Source: Meloidogyne chitwoodi
Taxonomy: Eukaryota; Nematoda; Chromadorea; Rhabditida; Meloidogynidae
NCBI GenBank assembly: GCA_015183035.1
Contig: JACZZP010000010.1
Span: 992,001-1,056,000 of the forward strand
Direction of reading: 5' to 3'
DNA: 64,000 nt
Positions 49,323 to 58,314 of the stretch are shown here, in pieces. How positions within the stretch are numbered: the stretch's first letter is position 1; the number at the start of each line of letters is the position of its first letter. Below the pieces are notes generated by a model. It searched no databases, was not told the origin of the DNA, and saw nothing but the letters and a program-made list of their open reading frames with translations. The translations under genes and the position numbers were made by a program.

Positions 49323-51028
49323 ATGGTGGTCATTCCTAGGCAGATTGTTCTCAACTCCGTTCGTTTTTATATATCTACCAGGCAAAATCTTAAAATTGCC
49401 AAAGATACAAAGGTTTACTGTTTTTAAATTATAAAGCTAATTTGTATATTTGTTTTCCTTTTCTATTGTTATTTTTCTTAATGGTGACAATACCATTATT
49501 TTTATATTCGTTTTTAAAGTAATAAAGAAGTATTAATTTCTTAAAAAATTTAGGTTTTGATTCAAGGTTTTACTGGTAAACAGGGGACGTTCCATGGCCA
49601 GCAGATGATAGAGTATGGTTCAAATGTGGTTGGAGGTGTTTCTCCTTCCAAAGCTGGAACTCAACATTTGGGAAGGCCTATATTTGCAACGGCTAAAGTT
49701 TAAATATATATATGTTCTATTAAAATAAAATTTATTTTAGGAAGCTAAGGATGCAACAGGAGCTGACGCTTCTGTTATTTATGTACCGGGTAACAATTTT
49801 TATAATCAAAAAATTTTATTTTCTTAGCTCCTTTTGCTGCTGCAGCAATAAATGAAGCGATTGATGCTAATATCGGTTTAGTTGTCTGTATAACGGAAGG
49901 AATACCGCAATTGGTTAATAAAGTAATAAAATTAATTTTGAAATTTATTTTTTGAGGATATGGTACGAGTTAAACAACGATTACTTGCCCAAAATACAAC
50001 TCGGCTTTTGGGTCCTAACTGCCCTGGCATTATTGCACCTGAAGAATGTAAAATTGGTATTATGCCTGGACATATTCATAAAAAAGGTGTTATTGGAATT
50101 GTTTCTCGTTCTGGTACACTCACATATGAGGTTTTTTTATAAAATTATTTTTTTTAATATTTTCCAGGCAGTCCATCAAACGACAGAAGTTGGTCTTGGT
50201 CAATCCCTTTGTGTTGGTATAGGTGGTGATCCTTTTAACGGGACAAACTTTATTGACTGCTTAGATGTATTTTATTTTTTAAATTATTCTTTTTATATTA
50301 ATTATTTTCCAAGGTTTTCTTAAATGATCCTAATACTAGAGGAATAATAATGATTGGTGAAATTGGTGGAGATGCAGAAGAGAATGCAGCCAAGTTTCTA
50401 CTAGAAAACAATACTGGACCTGATGCAAAGCCTGTAGTATCATTTATTGCTGGTGTAACTGCTCCAAAAGGCATTTTTTATTTTACAATATTTGAAAAAT
50501 TTAAGAATTAAATATTTAATTATTAAATTGTTTATTATTTATAGGTCGTAGAATGGGCCATGCTGGTGCTATAATTGCAGGTGGTAAAGGAGGAGCTCGT
50601 GAAAAGATTGAAGCATTGCGTGGTGCAGGTGTTCGTGTAGTAGATTCTCCAGCAATTATGGTCACTTTTAAAATTAATTTTGATAAATATTATCAATTTT
50701 TCAGGGATCAGAAATGGCTAGTCTTATGATTAAACTTGCAAGTAAGATTTGTTGAATATTTTTATTCAATTTCTGTTATCTATTTTCTTTATAATCTCAT
50801 TTTATAAAATTTATTTTTAGTATTTCAATAAAATATATTTAAATTATATTTAAATAGAAAACTATACCTAATTTATATTTAATAAAAATTAACTCCCTTT
50901 CTGTCAGAAATTTTTAATTTTAAAATTAATTTTATTCATAATCTTTTCTTAATATTTATATAAGATTTTATATAAATATTGCATTAATTTTAGCCGGTGG
51001 TTCTGGAAAAGTGCGCCAATCAGTTTGA
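49323..51028 (+). CDS. sucla-1: Succinyl-CoA ligase alpha subunit, mitochondrial
   Basis: About nine exons, about 320 residues, ending [11 protein letters not shown] basic N-terminus ([19 protein letters not shown]) is suited to mitochondrial import. The CoA-binding Rossmann part reads [47 protein letters not shown] and [18 protein letters not shown]. The ligase domain has [60 protein letters not shown] and the active-site histidine in RRMGHAGAI. With a beta subunit it converts succinyl-CoA to succinate with ATP or GTP formation in the TCA cycle. All catalytic pieces are present. The final exon is separated by a longer intron (about 50745-50993). Close head-to-tail spacing with capg-2 suggests co-transcription. 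Confidence 0.95.
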
Positions 51029-51798
51029 ATATGACAAAATTTAAAAATGAAAAGCAAAGAAATATAAATTTTTGTTTAAAATAAATATTGGAAATTATTC
51101 TTTTAGGAATTAATAATACTTTGTAATTTACTATTTGTCGTAAATTTAAATATTTTTGAACATTTATTATTTTATATTAAATTTCTTCCAAAATTTTTAA
51201 CAATTTATAATTAATTTTTTAATATTTAAATTTTGGTCCCTTAATAATAACAATTTTTAAAATACATAAAAATACACGCAAATTATATATTTACACACAA
51301 AAAAATGACTAAAATTTCATACTTGGAAGCACTTAAAAAATAACGTAATAAGCTTTAAACTACTTTTAGATGTTTAATTGTTGCCTTTTAACAAAAGCTT
51401 TTTTGGGTTTATAAAATAAAAATTTTAAAAGGAAATTTTGGAGAAATTATGGAAAACCCAAAAATATCCGAAAATACCTCGTTTGTTTACGTAAATGGGA
51501 TTAAAATATTTTTTAGTAATTTAAAAAGAAAAATATTGAAATTGGAGAATTTTAATTTAAAAATATTAAGATTATAATATTTTCAATACTTAATAATAAT
51601 AAAATAACTTTAAATTAAAATATTACCAAAATTATAATATAATAATTTTTTTTTAAAATTATAAACATTTATTTATTTAATCAAATTGATGTGAACAAAA
51701 CTTTTTAATAATCTCCTCTATTTAATTTCCTCTTCCTCATTCTTATAAAATTATTAAATATTTATTTATTTATTTTTTAATAAATAAATTTGTCAATT
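51029..51798. other. Convergent 3' region, AT-rich
   Basis: 770 bp between the succinyl-CoA ligase stop and the stop of the minus-strand gene. A stretch near 51290-51490 is less AT-rich but shows no exon. Nothing else recognised. Confidence 0.45.
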
Positions 51799-52452
51799 TT
51801 ATTTTGTTTCCATTATAAAACTTTGATAAAATGGTGACCAAGGTTGTTTTTTAGTTCTTGTATTTGTTGGTTCAAAAAGTTGTTTATATATTCGACTTAA
51901 TTGACTTCCATCTGGATTTTGACTTGCAAAAGGAACACGAACAACTAAACGCCTTTTTTGTGGTGATGAATATAAAATTGAAGAAGGAGATAAATTATTA
52001 TTTGTAAAATAATAATTATTATTATTTCTTTTAAAAAATTCCAAATTATTAGAATATGTTCGTTGAAATTGTTGAATTTCATTAAATTCATCACCAAACA
52101 TTTTTTGAGGATTTAATTGAAATGATGATGTTCTATTAATTAATAAAATTTAAAATTAATTAAAAATAATTAAATATTTTTATTTATAAAATAAAAAATA
52201 AAACCTTATTTCTTTTGCATAAATAAAAATTTGACCATTTCCTCCAATTAAAAAAATTATTAAAATAATTAAATAAAAAGGTAAATTAAATGTTGATTTT
52301 AAAAATCCAAAAGAAGATAAAGAAGACATTTTATTATTTATTTTATTATTTAAATTATTTTTATTTTTTTCAAATAATTTTTCTTCTTTAATTATTAAAA
52401 TTGGTGTTTCTTCTTTAAATTTAATATTAAAGGAATTCCCTTGTTTTGTCAT
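51799..52452 (-). CDS. Small type II membrane or secreted protein, unknown
   Basis: Two exons (52452 to about 52204; about 52134 to 51799) give about 195 residues, start MTKQGNSFNIKFKEE. A single hydrophobic segment (LPFYLIILIIFLIGGNG) follows a 60-residue Lys/Asn-rich N-terminus, suggesting a type II anchor or internal signal. The C-terminal part contains SSPQKRRLVVRVPFASQNPDG and ends PWSPFYQSFIMETK. The KRR could be a processing site, leaving a 55-residue C-terminal peptide. No family recognised. It stands alone beside a 2.4-kb AT desert. Confidence 0.55.
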
Positions 52453-54826
52453 TTTCTCAGATTTTTTAAATGAGAGAAAAACACTTTTTGTTGTTAAGTG
52501 ACGAATATATTATTATTAAGAGATATTTATTTATATTTTTAGTTTAAAAGAAAAAGCAAAAGTGGCCAATAACACGCACTTTTCTTTCTTTTGGTCACTA
52601 AAAGTACGAAAAATTAAATGACGATTTAAATGTTAAAGTTAAAAAAAATTTTTTTTTTAAAAAGATAGGAAATACAAAAAAGTATAAAAAAAGGATTTTT
52701 TAGAATAAAATATTTTAAAAGAATTGTTTGATTTTTAACATTTTTTCAAAAAATATAAAAAGTATATATTTATTATAATATAAAAAGAGGAAGTTTATTC
52801 TTCCAAAATGAATTTTTAAGTTTTTAGAGAAAAAATTGAATTTGAAAAGATTCTTAATTAGGAATGACAATAGAACTTTTTTTTTTAAATAAAAAATAAA
52901 AAGAAATATATAAATTAAAATTAATTTATGTAAATAAAATATAAGAATATATTTTAAAATAATTAATTATTAAAATATAATTATTTAAAAATGATTTTAT
53001 TAGATGTCTCTTTAATTTTTATAAAGTTCAAAGAAAGAATTAATTTAAAATAAAATAATATTTACTCTTAAAAAAATAAATAAAATAAAAAGGGCGTGGT
53101 TTTAATTGCAAAATATATATTTATTTATTTTTTAGAATTAAAAATAAAATTCTAAGAATTAAAAAAAGAAGAAGACATTTTATTTTATTTCCTCTTTTTA
53201 CTTACAAAACTATTTCAAGTTCAAAAAAGTAATTTATTTAATTAATAATTTACTAGAAAATAATTTAAAAAATATATTTTGAATATTTCTTTTGCATAAA
53301 TAAATAAATATTTACTGGTAATCTTTTAAAGAAATGAGTAACAAAAATAAAATTTAAATAATTAAAACATTTTTTTAAAAATATTCTTAGAAAATATTAT
53401 TTAAAATAAAATAGTAATTGTATTTCTTATTAAAAGTTTTTAATTTTTTTAATTATTAGACTTTCTTTTATTTCCTAATTAATTATAGTAATATGACATT
53501 TTTAGATTTTGTATTTTTGCAGAAATAAATAAAATAATTTTTATAAAATATTTAAAAATAAAATTATAAAAAAATATTTTATTTATTTATTTTTAAATTA
53601 ATTTTTAAAATAAAAATAAATAAATTAAACACGCATATTTTTATTTATAATTTAAAGGTTTTTGACATTTTTTTAAAAATTAAAAAATATTTTAAATGAC
53701 ATTTAAATTTTTCTTAATTTATAACAAATATAAAAAAATAATATTTAAACCAATTATTTATATTTTTTATTTAAAGTTTTTTTAATAAAAAAAATTAAAA
53801 AATAATTTTTTTTAAAAAGTTTACTAAAATAGTAAAAAATAATAATTAAATAGTTTTATATAAAATATTTAAAAATTGGTCATTTTTATTTATAAAGAAT
53901 AATAAAAAAAGAAAAACAATAAAAAAATAATTTATGACATAAAATGTCTAAAAAAATAATTTTATAAAAAATAAAGATGGATGAATTTTTGTAATTAAAT
54001 AATTAATATATATTTTATTAATTAAATATTCAAAAATTTATTATTATTTTTTAATTAAAATAAAATATTCTTAAGCACTTTTTTCTTTTAAAGAACTTAA
54101 AATTAAAAAAAAATAATTAATATTATTTCCATAATTTTTAACAATTTATTTAATTTTTAATAAAAAAATATATAAAATAAATATTATTTATTTTCTTTAA
54201 AATTTGGCAATACAAATGTGTGACCTTTTTTCTTTAAAAAAAGATTATTTTTTCCTCATTTAACACATTTTTTTTCAAAAAATAAACAGTGCATTTTTAC
54301 TTTAAATTTTTTTAGATATTTTCATTTTGCGTCATTTATATGATGTATTTATTTATTTAAATAAATAAATAAATAAAAGGAAATGTCAAAACATTAATTT
54401 AATTATTTATATATTTTTTAAATTTTATTTTCACATTTTCTGTACTTATAAAATATATTTATTAATTAAATACTTTAATTATATTTATTTATTTTCAGTC
54501 TTTTGATTAAAATTATTATTTTTTTAAAAATATTTTTAAATTATTTAATTAAATTTTTGACCTAATAATTAATTTAATTCTTTTATTTTTATATAAATAA
54601 AATTAAATATGTAAAATAAATAAAAAATATATTTGTTATTTGTTTATTTAATTAATTAATTATATAAAAAATAAAAATAAAAATTAATTGAATTTATATT
54701 TTAATTATTAAATAAATAAAAAAAAAAGAAAAAAATTGAAAAAAATAAAAAAGAAAATGATGGAAATAAATAAAAATTTAATTAAATTACTTTAATTATT
54801 TAATTGAAGTTAAAAATTTTTTAATA
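52453..54826. other. AT desert
   Basis: 2.4 kb of almost pure A/T. No exon, RNA gene or repeat unit is supported. It ends at the TA where the 728-bp hairpin element is inserted. Confidence 0.55.
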
Positions 54827-55554
54827 CTTAGGGTGTCGCATAAGTTTTGATACCCGATACGATTTCACCTTGAAATTCTTGTTCGATTTTCTTAATCTAT
54901 ATATCATTTGAAAGCTTAAACTCTATCTCCTTTGACATGTTTCAGCATTTTTTACAAAAATAAAAATTGACTGAGATATCCACGGATAAAGTGGATTAGG
55001 TCGGACCTCTGAAATTGAAATCCTATAAAGGAAATTTTTTTGGAAATATTTTTTAAGGGATTCTGAATCTCCATATTTTTCTGATTCAGAATCAAAAAAT
55101 TTCATTAAAAAATCTTTTTCCTTAAAGGAGATATGATTTTTTGAAAAACGACCTTTTTTGCACTTTTTCAATCTTAAAGGTTTTTTTGTGGGAGAAAAAT
55201 CTTCTTTGATGCAAAAAGTGCAAAAAAGGTCGTTTTTCAAAAAATCATATCTCCTTTAAGGAAAAAGATTTTTTAATGAAATTTTTTGATTCTGAATCAG
55301 AAAAATATGGAGATTCAGAATCCCTTAAAAAATATTTCCAAAAAAATTTCCTTTATAGGATTTTAATTTCAGAGGTCCGACCTAATCCACTTTATCCGTA
55401 GATATCTCAGTCAATTTTTATTTTTGTAAAAAATGCTGAAACATGTCAAAGGAGATAGAGTTTAAGCTTTCAAATGATATATAGATTAAGAAAATCGAAC
55501 AAGAATTTCAAGGTGAAATCGTATCGGGTATCAAAACTTATGCGACACCCTAAG
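54827..55554. mobile_element. 728-bp foldback MITE, Tc1/mariner-like ends, TA duplication
   Basis: Two arms of about 340 bp (54827 to about 55168 and about 55213-55554) are near-perfect inverted repeats around a loop of about 44 bases; I noted only isolated mismatches (for example ATATCCACGG against ATATCTACGG). The termini read CTTAGGGTGTCGCATAAG and its reverse complement, each flanked by TA, the duplication expected of Tc1/mariner transposition. The AGGGTGTCGCATAAG start resembles mariner termini. There is no transposase; the 106-codon minus-strand frame inside is incidental. The element is GC-richer than its surroundings. Confidence 0.8.
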
Positions 55555-55596
55555 TAAAAATATTAATAAATTATTTTTCAAAATTCTTATAAATAT

Positions 55597-55788
55597 TAGA
55601 GAGCAAACTTTTAAAAATGCCAGGCCCGGAACCCGGATTTTTTCCCCTGCTTTCCACCCGGGCAGGTTTTTCCGGGTAAACGGGAAAACCGGTTAGCACG
55701 AAAAAACCGGAATTTTCCAAAAATACCCGGTTCAGAGCTACCGGGCCCGCGAAAAACTGGTCCGGGCTCAGCCCAGTAACGCTCTCTA
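55597..55788. mobile_element. GC-rich CCGGG-motif element with 8-bp terminal inverted repeats
   Basis: A 192-bp island opens with TAGAGAGC and closes with GCTCTCTA, perfect 8-bp inverted ends. The ends fit the loose YAGNG rule of hAT elements. Inside are many CCCGG, CCGGG and ACCGG words on both strands, for example GGCCCGGAACCCGG and TACCGGGCCCGCG. No coding frame and no clear target duplication. It lies only 42 bp from the mariner-like hairpin. Confidence 0.45.
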
Positions 55789-55904
55789 TTTTTTATATCT
55801 AATTATATAATTGAGAAAAGTGTGTGTGTTTGTCCGGTTTTTATAGACAAGTGATTGGGGGAAGTGAAAATGAGGGTTTTTTATAGTAAGGTTTGTAACT
55901 TGAA

Positions 55905-56015
55905 AATAAACTTGGATTTGAAACTTGAAAATAAACTGAACTTAAAACTTGAAAATAAACTTGAAAATAAACTTGAAATTAAAACTTGAAATTAAAACTT
56001 GAAAATAAACTTGAA
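55905..56015 (+). repeat. Degenerate ACTTGAAAATAAA tandem repeat
   Basis: Eight or so imperfect copies of a 10-14 base word (ACTTGAAAATAAA, AACTTGAAATTAAA) run head to tail just upstream of the TATA-like box at 56032. Function unknown. Confidence 0.6.
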
Positions 56016-56031
56016 CCTAGAATTTGGATAC

Positions 56032-56058
56032 TATAAAAACCCTGTATTTTGATCAGTC
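56032..56058 (+). promoter_or_regulatory. Candidate core promoter ahead of the 15-bp array
   Basis: TATAAAAA (56032-56039) is followed by TCAGTC (56053-56058), an initiator-like word. Spacing of about 23 bases is shorter than the usual 30. An ATG with strong context (AATATGG) follows at 56124. Whether it is used is unknown. Confidence 0.3.
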
Positions 56059-56123
56059 TTTAATGCTACTTCATTCAACACAACAACAAAAACAACACTG
56101 CTTGCTGCATTTTTGCTTCAAAT

Positions 56124-57566
56124 ATGGACGTCGACGAACCTTGCTGCTCCAGTGAAAGCCATAAGAAAAGAAAGCCGTGCTGAGGATCTGAGTCAGAGAC
56201 ACAAGAGTCAGAGACACAAGAGTCAGAGACACAAGAGTCAGAGACACAAGAGTCAGAGACACAAGAGTCAGAGACACAAGAGTCAGAGACACAAGAGTCA
56301 GAGACACAAGAGTCAGAGACACAAGAGTCAGAGACACAAGAGTCAGAGACACAAGAGTCAGAGACACAAGAGTCAGAGACACAAGAGTCAGAGACACAAG
56401 AGTCAGAGACACAAGAGTCAGAGACACAAGAGTCAGAGACACAAGAGTCAGAGACACAAGAGTCAGAGACACAAGAGTCAGAGACACAAGAGTCAGAGAC
56501 ACAAGAGTCAGAGACACAAGAGTCAGAGACACAAGAGTCAGAGACACAAGAGTCAGAGACACAAGAGTCAGAGACACAAGAGTCAGAGACACAAGAGTCA
56601 GAGACACAAGAGTCAGAGACACAAGAGTCAGAGACACAAGAGTCAGAGACACAAGAGTCAGAGACACAAGAGTCAGAGACACAAGAGTCAGAGACACAAG
56701 AGTCAGAGACACAAGAGTCAGAGACACAAGAGTCAGAGACACAAGAGTCAGAGACACAAGAGTCAGAGACACAAGAGTCAGAGACACAAGAGTCAGAGAC
56801 ACAAGAGTCAGAGACACAAGAGTCAGAGACACAAGAGTCAGAGACACAAGAGTCAGAGACACAAGAGTCAGAGACACAAGAGTCAGAGACACAAGAGTCA
56901 GAGACACAAGAGTCAGAGACACAAGAGTCAGAGACACAAGAGTCAGAGACACAAGAGTCAGAGACACAAGAGTCAGAGACACAAGAGTCAGAGACACAAG
57001 AGTCAGAGACACAAGAGTCAGAGACACAAGAGTCAGAGACACAAGAGTCAGAGACACAAGAGTCAGAGACACAAGAGTCAGAGACACAAGAGTCAGAGAC
57101 ACAAGAGTCAGAGACACAAGAGTCAGAGACACAAGAGTCAGAGACACAAGAGTCAGAGACACAAGAGTCAGAGACACAAGAGTCAGAGACACAAGAGTCA
57201 GAGACACAAGAGTCAGAGACACAAGAGTCAGAGACACAAGAGTCAGAGACACAAGAGTCAGAGACACAAGAGTCAGAGACACAAGAGTCAGAGACACAAG
57301 AGTCAGAGACACAAGAGTCAGAGACACAAGAGTCAGAGACACAAGAGTCAGAGACACAAGAGTCAGAGACACAAGAGTCAGAGACACAAGAGTCAGAGAC
57401 ACAAGAGTCAGAGACACAAGAGTCAGAGACACAAGAGTCAGAGACACAAGAGTCAGAGACACAAGAGTCAGAGACACAAGAGTCAGAGACACAAGAGTCA
57501 GAGACACAAGAGTCAGAGACACAAGAGTCAGAGACACAAGAGTCAGAGACAAGAGTCTGCGTATGA
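56124..57566 (+). pseudogene. ATG frame broken by UGA, then 90 ESETQ repeats
   Basis: The ATG at 56124 has strong context and opens MDVDEPCCSSESHKKRKPC, then meets an in-frame TGA at 56181-56183. The same frame continues GSESETQESETQ through the whole 15-bp array and ends ESETRVCV at a TGA at 57564. The charged, Cys-containing leader looks protein-like, so this may be a repeat-protein gene disabled by one nonsense change, or a short real peptide followed by untranslated repeats. Two other plus-strand frames (SQRHK and VRDTR) are also open across the array, but only because the unit has no stops and is divisible by three. I see no intron pair that removes the TGA. Coding status is unresolved. 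Confidence 0.3.
56191..57553. repeat. Minisatellite: 90 identical 15-bp units
   Basis: AGTCAGAGACACAAG is repeated 90 times without a single change from 56191 to 57540, then a 13-base truncated unit. From 57554 to about 57750 a decayed relative continues with words such as GAGACACTTGAGT and GAGTAAGAGAC, probably an older form of the array. Sequence homogeneity points to recent expansion or gene-conversion-like turnover, or to assembly from very accurate long reads of a uniform locus. Confidence 0.97.
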
Positions 57567-57826
57567 GCACTTGAAGCTGAGTCGAAGACACTTATGACTG
57601 AGAAACTTGAGTAAGAGACACTTGAGTTTGAGTAAGAGACAGTTGATTCTGAGTGAAAGACATTTGATTCTGAGTTAGAGACACTTGAGTCAGGAACGAT
57701 TGAGTTTGTGTAAGAGACTCATGAGTCAGAAACATTTGAGTCTCAGTATTTTGTGTTTTGTTCTTTTAAAAAGTTTGTAAGTGTAAAGTTTTTGTTGTCA
57801 GAATATTTTAAGTTTATTGCTTTTTG

Positions 57827-57867
57827 CTAGCGGAGAAGGACGCCCGAAGGGCGTCCATCTCCGCTAG
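57827..57867. other. GC-rich 41-bp stem-loop
   Basis: CTAGCGGAGAAGGACGCCC pairs with GGGCGTCCATCTCCGCTAG across a GAA loop, with a single internal mismatch. It lies about 260 bp downstream of the array end, in AT-rich DNA. No target duplication is visible, so it could be a small foldback insertion or an RNA structure at the 3' end of a transcript crossing the array. Confidence 0.7.
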
Positions 57868-58314
57868 TATTTAATAAATATATAAAAAAATTAAATATTT
57901 TCTCGTAAATTTAAAAAAAATAAATCCTTTTAATTTTTGTAGCTTAAAAAATAATAAAAAATTAAAATAATTTTATTTAAAAAACAAGAGATTAATTGAG
58001 GAAGAGAAAAATTATTTTAAAAAATACAAAAAATTAAAAATCGCAGAATTGGTTTTATAGCAACAAAAATTCATGAAAAAATGATGAGACTAAAAACTCA
58101 TTAAAAATTTAAAAAATAGATTGATGGACAGATTAAATATTAACTAAAAAAAGAAATGCTAAAAATAAATAAATAAATATATTACCTATAAATATGTAAA
58201 ATAAATATGTAGAAGTTATTTTTAATTTAATATTAAGACAATAAATATATTTATTTATTTTTTATTAAAGCTAGTGAAATTGTCACATCACTAGAAAAAA
58301 CAAATAAAAATAAA
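57868..58314. other. AT-rich spacer before the clk-2 stop
   Basis: About 450 bp with no recognisable feature; probably the 3' UTR side of the minus-strand gene ending at 58315. Confidence 0.5.

Noticed and set aside
54923..55240. Minus-strand 105-codon ORF
   Set aside because: It lies inside one arm and the loop of the inverted-repeat element and has no transposase features.
56071..57591. Minus-strand 506-codon frame of LVSLT repeats
   Set aside because: It exists only because the 15-bp unit has no stop in this frame. Start and end flanks show no domain, and four other frames are open too.
56181..57867. Selenocysteine reading of the TGA at 56181 with the 57827 stem-loop as SECIS
   Set aside because: The stem-loop lacks the ATGA/GA quartet and the A-rich apical loop of a SECIS element.
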